Assembly (NCBI GenBank): GCA_026182355.1
Contig: JAPFBL010000533.1
Location: 179,476 to 243,475, forward strand
Length of the DNA: 64,000 bases
Direction of reading: 5' to 3'
Source: Hermatobates lingyangjiaoensis
Lineage: Eukaryota; Arthropoda; Insecta; Hemiptera; Hermatobatidae
A program made the translations under genes and the position numbers. Under the pieces are notes generated by a model. That model made no database searches, was not told where the DNA came from, and was given only the letters and a program-made list of their open reading frames with translations. Of this stretch, positions 54,955 through 64,000 are shown one piece after another (position 1 is the stretch's first letter; the number at the start of each line of letters is the position of its first letter).

Positions 54955-55215
54955 TGTTCTCTAATCGGGATTCGGTCTATTTTCTAGGATAAAAAATCAA
55001 ACTCTCGTTGCCAACGTTTCGGTTTTATTTAAAACCTTTTTCATAGGCAGAAGTAAGAATTTTTTAACTATGAAAATGAAATTTACATTATTTAAAGGAA
55101 CAACAATGTTCTGCCTATGAAAAAAGTTTTAAATAAAACCGAAACGTTGGAACGAGAGTTTGATTTTTTATCCTAGAAAATTGACCGAATCCCGATTAGA
55201 GAACATACCTATATA
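54955..55215. repeat. H-family inverted pair with variant core
   Basis: Arms of about 115 bp (ATTCGGTCTATTTTCTAGGA outward). Core: TGCC-TATGAAA-AAGGTTTTAAATAAAACC-GAA-ACGT-T-GGCA. Helix I, helix II, GAA, ACGT and U-H are kept, but the CUGANGA box is replaced by UAUGAAA. Related tails at 55.55-55.70, 58.95-59.03 and 59.58 kb. Confidence 0.65.
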
Positions 55216-55221
55216 TTAATA

Positions 55222-55506
55222 TAAAAAGATTCCACATAAACACATGAATTAACAATCAATGATCAAATATGAAAATGTGAAAACAAGACTAAGATCTTTC
55301 AAACGTAACAAGCTGTCTTCGTCATAGTCAAAAAAAAAAAATTTAAAATACCACTCTTCCCTCCCACTCTTCTCAACCCCTCACCAGATGTTTTCTGCAT
55401 CTAGTGTTTCAGTTGGGTTTTTGACTCTGACGAAGACCGCTTGTTACGGTTGAAAGATCTTAGTCTTGTCTTCCCATTTCCATATTGTGGTTTCGTCATT
55501 GATATA
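55222..55506. repeat. A-family inverted pair with extra upstream segment
   Basis: Minus tail 55,222-55,330, then a TTCCCTCCCACTCTTCTCAA...GCATCTAGTGTTTCAG segment also found before the 21.86-kb A unit, then a complete plus unit ending in (TA)n. Confidence 0.75.
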
Positions 55507-56118
55507 TATATATATATTAGGATATTGATTAAAGTATCGACCGTGGAATATAAACAAAACTAAACTTTTATCAGGATTCGAGGACTCGGTCAATTCTTCA
55601 GGTTCAAATTAAAGTCTCATTGCAAACATTAAACGTTGGCAATAAAGAACTGATCAAGTCCTGATAAACTTTAGTTTTGTTTATATTAATACAGATTGAA
55701 CGTTGGCTTAAAGGTGTTTTACTGTTTGACGCTAGACCAAACCTAGATAAAAAAAGAAAAAATAGTATTGAATCTATGCAGTCGAGATAAGAAAATAGTA
55801 AAACTGATGTATAAAAAAGAAATATACATATATGATATATAAATACAATATATATGAGAAACATTGTTTGTGCAAGAACTGAGACCAGTTTAGAAACCAC
55901 CTACATCAAATAGCCTTAGAGCATTTTTTTTATCCTGTATTTGTTTATCTTTCTTTGATTTCAGTTTTACCAGTATTGATTATAATATATTTGTATATCC
56001 GTAAATATATTCCTGTACTATGAGAGCAGTCTTTCAGCTCTATATATTTGCTTAAAGAGTATCGTAGACTTTTTAGCAATTAATATTTCATTTTTTTTTT
56101 AAATAGTGAAATAATATA

Positions 56119-56637
56119 CAGTCATACTCCGCTTTACGCGAGGGATACGTTCCGAAAAAAATCGCGTTAACTGAAATTCGCGTATATCAAGGTTTATGAT
56201 TAAACATAGCCAAAATTTAATACAAAAAAATACAAATCATTTTAATTAATCACTTTAATTCTAAGAACACTTTATGCAATACATACTCTTATTTTTTACG
56301 AAAAAATACATCTATTTTTTTTGTGGGTAGCGTTTTCTTTAGGTTCTTGTAAAATACGTTCATAACACCCAACACTGTTTTTAATTGTTTGACACACGGT
56401 CAAGACACGGTCATCATTATTGTCTATACTCTGCAATATGTCCAAACCTGAATAAATTTTTGAAAGTGCATTTTGTATTCCCCCTGAAGATAAAACCTAG
56501 ATCCGGCACTGCATCACGGAACAAATCAACACAAACGAGGGAAGCTCCCATAGAACAAAGTCGAAAGACGGGGAATTCCCAATTTCGCGTTATAGTGAAA
56601 CCGAGCATAACGGGGTCGCGTTAAGCGGGTATGACTG
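56119..56637. mobile_element. pogo/Tigger-like MITE (519 bp) at a TA site
   Basis: Inverted termini CAGTCATACTCCGCTTTACGC and GCGTTAAGCGGGTATGACTG, flanked by TA on both sides (56,117-56,118; 56,638-56,639). Sub-terminal GCGTTAAC/CGCGTTATAG blocks are typical of pogo-group non-autonomous copies. No transposase recognised. Confidence 0.85.
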
Positions 56638-56758
56638 TACTAAACTTTAAAATAGTTTGCTGCAAAAAAGCGAAACTGAAACGAACTAATGTAGTCTGTA
56701 GCTACAATAGCATCATAGGAACTGTGAGTTCTTTAAAACTAACTACATTGGTTCGACA

Positions 56759-57001
56759 ATGTCGACGAGGAAACTTACAATGTACCTTGCTGCAGGTACA
56801 ATAGTCCTAAAAGAGTATACGAAAAATGTTCATGGCATGGAAATAAGCCGGCATATGTTGACAAACAATATCGAAATAATTATTCAAGAGAATGACGTTA
56901 GCTGTCTTAAATTGATATTCGAAAAGAAATGCCAGTCTGAATGGCCAAATATCAGGATTAAACAACAATTTGAAACTGCGTGTAAGAGAATTGCCGAATA
57001 G
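56759..57001 (+). CDS. unrecognised 80-codon open frame
   Basis: ATG to TAG, 80 codons, mixed composition (not a simple repeat). I recognise no family, signal peptide or membrane segment. Nothing nearby supports expression; it may be chance or an eroded transposon fragment. Confidence 0.15.
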   Translation: MSTRKLTMYLAAGTIVLKEYTKNVHGMEISRHMLTNNIEIIIQENDVSCLKLIFEKKCQSEWPNIRIKQQFETACKRIAE

Positions 57002-57004
57002 GAA

Positions 57005-58260
57005 ACAGGAAGAAACTGGAAATTAATCCACAGCCTTTAGGGTCAGATAATCGAGGACCAATGGAAACATATATCACTTCATATTACTATAGCCTAATTG
57101 TAACTTTCTCTTAACAGTATAATACGCATTTCGACTGTGTTATTGTTTTTCAAAACACTATTTATCATTATTTTTATATTGATGAAGAATTCCTAATATT
57201 AGAAAGTAATTTAGAAATACTCTGAAGATGGTCCATGGTGATAGAAACGTTGTTTAATTGTAACAAAGTTATTTTAGTAAAAATCATCGTATATAAAACA
57301 TTTGCAGAATTGTTATTTAACATATTGAAAATTTTAAAAAAAATTTATTCGAAATCTAGAAAAGTGACAAGAACTAGGATCAGAAAGAGTTTAATCAAAT
57401 ATGAATTAAGGAAAGTTTGCTTCCAAAATATATAAATATACTTCAAAACTATAACATCTTACCTCGAACAACTTTCTTGATTGAGGTATATTTAATTGAG
57501 AATTTCCTAAACAAGTCGAGGATTGAGGACATCGTACGGTCTGATAATATATGTTCTTCTAGTAAAGCTGTATGTAGAACATTCTTAAGCTCGTGAAACT
57601 CATTTTCTGCTCAGAGCTATATTACTTTTAATGATGAGAGAAGTTTATCAGGTCATTACGTAAAAACAACAGGTAGTTTAGAAAATTTAAAATATTTCTT
57701 TTTTTACTTTTAAGCCATTATAATAAACATAGCTTTATTTAACTGTATGCATTAATTCTTCATTCAGATTGTTTTAAAAAAGTTTAAAAAAAAGAAATAA
57801 TTGTCTATAGAGGATAATTTATTATTAGTGGTAGGAGACTGGGAAGGTATAAGAAGTAATACAAACTTAAAATACTTTAAAAAAGAAAAAAAACGATTAT
57901 TTTCTACCTCTAACTTTAAATTGAACAGTTTCAAACTGCCACACTACAACTAAGAAAGTTTGGTTAGTCTGCGTAAACATGGAGCAGTGCCAATGCAACA
58001 TGAATATATATTCACCGTTAGTTTGCAGAAAATAATTTTAAAATATTTCATGAAACATATTAGAAAGCTTTTTTTTTTTTAAACTTTAACCCTAAAGAAA
58101 TGAATTATGCCTTGTTAGGATTTACCGACACGTTTTGACACCAGGTTAGACATGTTTCTTCTTTAACACTGCTATAATGTTTTATCAAGTTTTCGTTTTA
58201 CAATAGTATTTATTTATGAGCTAATTCTTATTTTGACACAATAGTTTATTTTATTACAGT
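57005..58260. other. mostly unassigned; weak hammerhead-like relic
   Basis: At 57,222-57,255 CTGAAGATGG...GATAGAAACGTTGTT resembles a decayed core (CTGAAGA, GAA, ACGT, T, GTT) with a poor helix II. Otherwise no feature recognised. Confidence 0.35.
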
Positions 58261-58261
58261 T

Positions 58262-58787
58262 AGGGGACCAGGTTAGCTCAGAGGTAATGTGCTCACCTCT
58301 GGACTGGTAGGTACAGGGTTCAATTCCCACGCTGGCACTCGATTTATTTATGTGAGAGATGAAAAATCTAAGTACGCTATCTCTCGGAGAAGACATCAAG
58401 CCGTCTGTTCCAAGCCTGTATGATGTCAATCACTTGTTTTAGCGCTGTAAGTAATTTCTACCTGTTGTGTTTCGGACTCAAATGGCATATACACTACATA
58501 TTTAAAGAGTTTTGGAAGTATATTATAAACAGTGTTCCCTTTAAGGAAAAAGAAAACACAAAATTACAGATCAAAGGACTCCAGTTAACTCTGCTAAAGT
58601 TTATAGCAGCAGCAGTTTAGCATGCGCACGACAGAGATAGGAACAGTTATAGATGAACTCTATGATTGTCTACTCACTCCCACTTGTTACATTTCGAATT
58701 TTAATGCGGAATTTTCATTATATGATATCACAAAGGGCCAATGTTCTCATATGTGTTTCTCATGACACTGCAACTTAACCTAACCTT
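58262..58787 (+). mobile_element. diverged SINE copy interrupted by a 242-bp insert
   Basis: tRNA-like head with A box TTAGCTCAGAGG and B box GGTTCAATTCC, body blocks as at 40.97 kb, and a 3' tail of two AACCT units (TTAACCTAACCT). Interrupted at 58,439-58,680. Confidence 0.8.
58439..58680. mobile_element. 242-bp insert with 8-bp duplication
   Basis: CACTTGTT at 58,431-58,438 and 58,681-58,688 flanks sequence absent from other SINE copies. Eight bases suggest hAT, but I see no convincing terminal inverted repeats. Confidence 0.5.
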
Positions 58788-58949
58788 TAGTACAATTAAA
58801 TCAGAGAAATATTTAGGGGAAATAATTTATTTTTTACAGTTTGTCTATTCTATAAACTTATAAAACTCTGTTGACCTTGATTGCTTGTTTACTTGAACAA
58901 ACTCTGAACTGAATAAATAATATATATTTCGTGAGGATCGCTAAATAGG

Positions 58950-59160
58950 TTTTAAATGAAAACCGAAAAGTCGGTAATGAGAGTTTAATTTGAACCTGAA
59001 GAACTAACCGAGTCCTAATAAAAATTAAGAAATTGAAAAAAAAAAAACTAAAATTTTTTAACCACAACAAGTGGTCTTCGTCGGAGTCAAAAACCCAACT
59101 ATAACATAAGATGCAGAAACATCTGGTGCGGGGTCGAGATGAGTGAGAGGGAAGAGAGGT
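58950..59160. repeat. H-type tail fragment followed by A-family fragment
   Basis: GGTTTTAAATGAAAACCGAA at 58,950 (H family), then CAACAAGTGGTCTTCGTCGG (A family, minus) at about 59,063, then the ATGCAGAAACATCTGGTG segment that precedes A units at 21.8 and 55.4 kb. Confidence 0.55.
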
Positions 59161-59169
59161 ATTTTAAAA

Positions 59170-60120
59170 AGGGTGTAAAGTGCAGGAAAGGACAAATGTC
59201 CAGAAAGGGATGTTTGGGGAAACAAACGAGTACAGTAAGAAAGAGTAAAAAAAACTACCCGCTAGCTGTCAACCCTCTTAAGAGAGGCTATTGCCCTCGT
59301 CAAGAAAGTATCAAGCTTGAAGAGACCGTTACTAATGTTTATAATATGCTTAGGTTCTCTTTGTTCAACACACATATAAGACAAGGCTTGTCTATGTCTT
59401 ATATTATCCCCTTGTCTATATATATTATATAGGTGGATAATTTCCCTTAAATATTTAAGGGAAATAATTTATTTTTTCAGTTTGTCTATCAAGAAACTTA
59501 TAAAACTCTGTTTACCTTGATTGCTTGTTTACTTGAACACACTCTGAACTGAATAAACAATATATATTTCGTGAGGATCGCAAAAAAAAGGTTTTAAATA
59601 AAAACCGAAACTATTTAGGATATTATATATTATCCTATATAGGCGTGTCTATCTATCCTATTATCCTCTGGAGAATACTCCATCTGCAGTACTGTATTTG
59701 CGTATTATTGAACTACCGATTGCATAGAGCTATAATTTAGTATTTCAGGTTGCAAGAATAATAGTCTGTTACCATTAAACTTTAGTGAATATTAGTTAAT
59801 GGTCAAGGGACAGACAACATTATAAGACTTCGGTAAAAAATCAACTTGAATTCGTAGAAGGTAACACTTGTTTATTTATGTTAAAACAACTTTAAGGATT
59901 TTATGTATTTAGCTAAAGATATCCTTTTAAATATTTTAAATACATAATCAAACGTGGCTTAATTCCATAACAAGAGAATAATAACCAATAAGTTTTGATG
60001 TCACTATGATAATGTTACTGAATCATTCTACACAATAATGCATTCTTATCATTTCAGAAACATTTAGAAACAACAGACAATTATCAAGCAAGATTTTGAT
60101 TATCAAACTACACCATTTTG
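59170..60120. other. no clear gene; repeated H-tail scrap
   Basis: 59,455-59,610 repeats 58,815-58,960 (GGGAAATAATTTATTTTTTCAG ... GTGAGGATCGC), a direct duplication of an H-type tail. The rest is unassigned. Confidence 0.4.
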
Positions 60121-60139
60121 ATATGATACAGTGGTAAAT

Positions 60140-60440
60140 GAATCAATCAAAGTCTCCATACATAAAAAAGAAGCCTTTTTTTCTTTTATTTTACTCGTTT
60201 CGAACACTTGTTATTCATCGTCAGGTATACTTTCAAATGAAGGAGTAGAGGACCGACAAGAGTTGAACACTCGACTCTGTTCACTCCTTTACTTCTTCAT
60301 TTGGAAGTTTACTTGATGATGAACTGGAAGTGTTCGAAACGCGTAAAATAAAAAAAAAATTTTTTTTTATCTGCCGAGACTTAGATTTATCCATTTATCC
60401 CAGTATGAGTAAATACTACATAATTACGGATTGTACAACT
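60140..60440. repeat. F/E-type hammerhead inverted pair
   Basis: Minus core: CTGACGA-T-GAATAACAAGTGTTC-GAA-ACGAGT; plus core: TTGATGA-T-GAACTGGAAGTGTTC-GAA-ACGCGT. Arms share the E-type terminus GAGTAAATACTACATAATTA. TTTAC/GTAAA could form helix I in the plus copy, but out of register with U16.1. Confidence 0.6.
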
Positions 60441-60494
60441 AATTTTCATAAGATTTTAAAATCCCCCTTATAAAAAGACAAAATTCTAATTCTA

Positions 60495-60825
60495 TATTGA
60501 TATAGCTCCTCGGCCACTGATTTTTCAAGTTTACAGAAGGGGTTCTTCACGATTTTGGTCATAAAAATTCAACTCCTGATTATACACCGACTTCTTTAAG
60601 AGGAAACACTATTTAACCATCCATGTTTTTATCTTATGATGCAGTTATGATGCTGCTAGATAAAAACATGGACGGTTAAATAGTGTTTCCTCTAAAACAA
60701 GCCTTGAAAATGCCACACAAGTTTTGGCGAAACGTCGCCATATAATCAGGAGTTGAATTTTTATGACCAAAATCCTCAAGATCCCTTCTGTTAGCTAATT
60801 CTATATTTACAGATTACTTAGAGTA
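60495..60825. repeat. L-family inverted pair
   Basis: Arms with ACCGACTTC/GAAACGTCGCCATATAATCAGG and an internal TAAAAACATGG palindrome. Plus core: AGCC-TTGAAAA-T-GCC...GGC-GAA-ACGT-C. Confidence 0.65.
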
Positions 60826-60849
60826 TCAAATCCGTATCATAATTTGCGC

Positions 60850-61475
60850 CAATAGATCCAATAGCATTAAAAAAAATAATCATAAATTAAACTGATATGA
60901 TTTAATGCTAAATTGCTAAATTTAATGCAATTTGTCTTGAAAAATGAAATAGTACCCTTTTCATGTTCGGATAGCACCAAAAAACAATGAAATTATTAAA
61001 CGAACAAATATATGTACATGATAATATCAACGTTCAAACCACAATAATAAATTAAATAATTAATTTATTTTTTAAAATAATTTTTTTAAAAAAAACTTAA
61101 CATATAGCAATGGTCAGCGGAGATTTTTTATATTTTGCATATGATGAAATTGTAAGAAAGGATATCTTATTGAAAAGGTAGCTGCAAAACAATACAATAT
61201 ACCTGATAAAGGCAGTGATAGCAAGATTTCAGACAAAATAGCGAAATCTATTGAAAGAAACAAATTTGCAAATAAGGGAAAAATATGTAATATTGAAAAA
61301 AGGTTTTTGGGGGGTTGGAACAGGAAGCGGAAGGGATGTTGTCAGTCCTTCATGCTTCATCTATCTCCCTTAAACAACCCCTGATACCTATTCAATCTAA
61401 AAAGAAACTCCTTGATTAAAGTCTCTTCATCCATCATACAATACTTTTTACAATGTATCCTCAAAAAACCATTTC
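60850..61475. other. AT-rich, no feature recognised
   Basis: No arms or coding motifs seen. Confidence 0.35.
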
Positions 61476-62350
61476 TCTTCAAAAAAAAGAAAAACTAAAA
61501 TATGCAATATTTAGTATCTTTTAATTTAGCAAATATAAATAATGAATAAGAAAAAAGAAGTTACTACAGCAGTATTATGCAAAATCTTAGAGTGTTCTAA
61601 GAATGAATTTCAGAGCTATAGCAGCGGCGTAGCAAAGAAGGGGGGGGGGGGCATGTGCCAGGGAGAGATATTTTAAAAGGAGTAAAAATTGGAAAAAAAA
61701 AATTAAAACAATGCATCTGTAATTTTATACAAAAATGAATTTTTACCCTGAAAATTTTTTCTCTTCTTCAAAAACTAAAATATGCAATATTTAGTATCTT
61801 TTAATTTAGCAAATATGAATAATGAATAAAACAAAAAAAGTTACTACAGCAGTATTATGCAAAATCTTGGAATGTTCTAAGAATGAATTTCAGAGCTATA
61901 GCAGTGGCGTAGCAAAGAAGGGAGGGAGGGGGGCATGTGCCAGGGGAGGTATTTTAAAAGGGGTAAAAATTGAAAAAAAAATTAAAACAATACATGTGTA
62001 ATTTTATACAAAAATGAATTTTTACCCTGATAATCTTTTCTCTTTTTTAAAAACCAAAATATACAATATTTAGCGTATTGCTAAAAAGATATAATAATAA
62101 TATAAAAAGATAAAAAAGCATCTTCAAAAAGATATAAATAATGAAGAACAACAAAAACCTTACTAAAGCAGTCTTATGCAAATCTTGGAGTGGTCGAAGA
62201 ATGAATTTAAAAGCTTATAATCAACTGTATGTAACAGTAGCATAGCAAGAGGGGGTGGCGCGTGCCAGGGGGCGGTATTTTGACGGGGTGAAAATAGAAA
62301 AAAATTAAAATAATAAAAACTAACAAGAAATCTGTAATTTTATACAAAAA
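61476..62350. repeat. tandem array of a hAT-like unit (about 280-330 bp, three units)
   Basis: CAGCGGCGTAGCAAAGAAGG (61,622), CAGTGGCGTAGCAAAGAAGG (61,902) and CAGTAGCATAGCAAG (62,235) begin successive units, each followed by poly-G, GCATGTGCCAGG or GCGCGTGCCAGG, and ATTTTATACAAAAATGAATTT. CAGNGGCGTAGC is typical of hAT ends, so a MITE appears to have been tandemly copied. Confidence 0.7.
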
Positions 62351-62429
62351 TGAGTTTTTATATTTTATAGTAATTGTTTCTTATATTTTATTTCTGTAAT
62401 ACTGTTTTTAAACGAATTTTCAACTGTAT

Positions 62430-62748
62430 TGTAGGGTAAAAATCTAATGAAATGGTCTCCACATTTAAAAATTTAATGATATAAACAACGCGTTTCGAAC
62501 ACGTAGTGTTCTTCCTCAGGCATTAACTAAAAAATACAATGACACCAGAGAGTGGTGTCACTGTGTATGATGGTGTCACCACTCTCTGGTGTCATTGTAT
62601 TTTTCAGTTAATACCTGAGGAAGAACACTACGTGTTCGAAATTCGTTGTTTATATCATTAAATTTTTATATGTGGAGACCATTTCATTAGATTTTTACCC
62701 TACAATGAGTAAATACCACATAATAACTGATTGCACTACATTAGAATT
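62430..62748. repeat. E2-family hammerhead inverted pair with extended loop
   Basis: Arms from TTGTAGGGTAAAAATCTAAT to GAGTAAATACCACATAATAA. Plus core: CTGAGGA 62,614-62,620, spacer A, GAACAC-TAC-GTGTTC, GAA, ATTCGT, T, GTT. The loop contains a perfect ACACCAGAGAGTGGTGTCA inverted segment. Confidence 0.8.
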
Positions 62749-62974
62749 TTCAACTGTAATAATTGCAAATTAAAAATTAATTTATTGAAAATGTTTCAAA
62801 ACTAGTTTTTTAATGTGATTGAAAATTTATTATATTTATTTGCCTAGCCAGTTAATTTAATTTAACAATTTGTTTTGAAAAATGAAATAGTACTCTTTTC
62901 ATGTTTGGATAGTACTAAAAACAATGAAATTATTAAACGAACAAATATATGTATATGATAATATCAACGTTCAA

Positions 62975-63040
62975 ACCACAATATGAAATGATAAAAAAAA
63001 CTAAGATCTTTCAACCGTTACAAGCGGTTTTCTTGAAAGT
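62975..63040 (-). repeat. A-family fragment
   Basis: TTCAAACCACAATATGAAAT ... AAGATCTTTCAACCG, truncated within helix II. Confidence 0.6.
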
Positions 63041-63044
63041 CAAA

Positions 63045-63740
63045 TTCTAATTCTCATTTGAATTATACGTTATTGTTTTTGAAAAAAATTTTGGTTTTGT
63101 TTGATGACGACTCTATATGTATATGTATACGAATACTGTAATAATATGTAAGTGTCTAGAACCTGTTTTGATATTTGTGCTCCTATACTTTCTAGTATAT
63201 CTAGTATATATCTATACTTTGCATATCTATCAAATCAGCTCCACGTGTTTACGTGTTACCATGTTTAGGCAGGCAACACTATGCTATATCTCGCATATGA
63301 CTGATTGATTCACTCAACAGTATCATAAGACGGTAATATACGTAAATAAAAATATATAAATCTGGAACTAGTGATAGATGTCTAAAATTACAGCCTTCAT
63401 TATAATTTTACTGAAAATAAATATTTGAAGGATGTTTTGGAGTTTTAAATTTTAATGGATTATCAATGGCCACCTCTAACCACCTCTAGCCACGCCGATG
63501 AACTAAGGTCATACAATTCGAGCTTATGTTGAATTTAATATGACTCTTAATCATCTTAAGATAATATAGGCTATTAATATGTTAATTAAAATTAAAAAGT
63601 ATTTTGTTTTAACGATTATTTTTTAGAATATAAAGTCATTTTAGGATGATTTCCGAGGGAGAAATATTTCGTTATAGAGTCAGCGTTAAGTTAGTTAGGG
63701 TTAACCAATTAATTTACTTTGATGCATTCCTAGTAATTTC
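63045..63740. other. no feature recognised
   Basis: AT-rich; no arms or coding motifs seen. Confidence 0.35.
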
Positions 63741-63744
63741 AGAA

Positions 63745-64000
63745 AGCTAACTAATTTATATGCCAGAGAGAGGGGGGGGGGGCTAACGATGAGGCAATAC
63801 AGTTAATGATTTAGTGGTGCTGATAGGAGAGCCTAGGGTGATGGCAAAGGGGGGGGGGGGGGGGGCATTAGACCTAACCTAGCGATAGCCTCCGGTAACC
63901 TTCACTGGCCTGCTATACCAAGCCCTATGCCCTATCTCATAGAACAACTAGGATCCCTCCGACTTACTGGTAACTAATTTATATGCCAGAGAGGGGGGGG
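63745..64000. repeat. direct repeat with poly-G tracts, cut by the window edge
   Basis: TAACTAATTTATATGCCAGA followed by a GA/G run occurs at 63,748 and again at 63,971, so one unit of about 223 bp plus the start of a second is visible. Another G run lies at 63,849-63,866. Confidence 0.6.

Noticed and set aside
56759..57001. Small host protein gene
   Set aside because: An isolated 80-codon frame without recognisable domain, splice context or neighbours; kept only as a low-confidence entry.

Overview
This is repeat-dense, AT-rich DNA from a eukaryotic nucleus, most likely an invertebrate animal. I see no host protein gene, rRNA or functional tRNA. Evidence for a metazoan: a Penelope-like retroelement (PLE) with a GIY-YIG endonuclease, an RTE-type LINE, Jockey/R1-type LINE fragments, hAT and pogo-like DNA transposon remnants, tRNA-derived SINEs, and long TA, CT/GA and GT microsatellites. 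One SINE copy ends in a TTAGG-type pentamer run, the arthropod telomere unit. That hints at an arthropod but does not prove it.

Layout: 0-8.1 kb is a dense cluster of hairpin (inverted-pair) elements separated by (TA)n, plus a 23-bp minisatellite and a hAT MITE. 8.1-19 kb holds tandem repeats, a CT microsatellite, hairpins, an interrupted SINE, a Jockey-like LINE fragment, hAT MITEs and a 36-bp minisatellite. 19-31 kb is AT-rich, with more hairpins and a hAT element carrying a transposase C-terminus; about 27.3-29.6 kb is featureless. 31.2-36.6 kb is a 5.4-kb palindrome with 2.33-kb arms. Its centre is an apparently intact PLE reading frame, and its left arm is an inverted, 5'-truncated second copy. 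36.9-41.3 kb carries GT and GA microsatellites, a hairpin with a 42-bp internal array and a full-length SINE. 41.7-46.5 kb contains duplicated hairpin/LINE-tail blocks and a 161-bp satellite. 46.8-50.1 kb is a decayed RTE-type LINE with a 15-bp target duplication, inserted into a hairpin element. 50.1-64 kb has more hairpins, SINEs, a pogo-like MITE and a tandem hAT-like array.

Main observation: nearly every unexplained hairpin carries the same small RNA motif, CUGANGA - one spacer base - helix - GAA - short palindrome - U - H, flanked by complementary bases. This is the core of a hammerhead self-cleaving ribozyme. At least ten sequence families differ in all three helices yet keep the pairing, including compensatory changes in helix I. 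Two regularities recur: one extra base between CUGANGA and helix II, and a self-complementary helix III (AGAUCU, ACGU, ACGCGU, ACAUGU, AAUU, AGGCCU), which suggests ribozymes acting as dimers. Hammerheads are known from PLEs. Here the PLE's own 3' region has a hammerhead-like core, and the small hairpins look like 5'-truncated, head-to-head copies of PLE tails landing in (TA)n tracts. The window therefore reads as one active PLE lineage surrounded by its ribozyme-bearing debris, with other transposons inserted into it.
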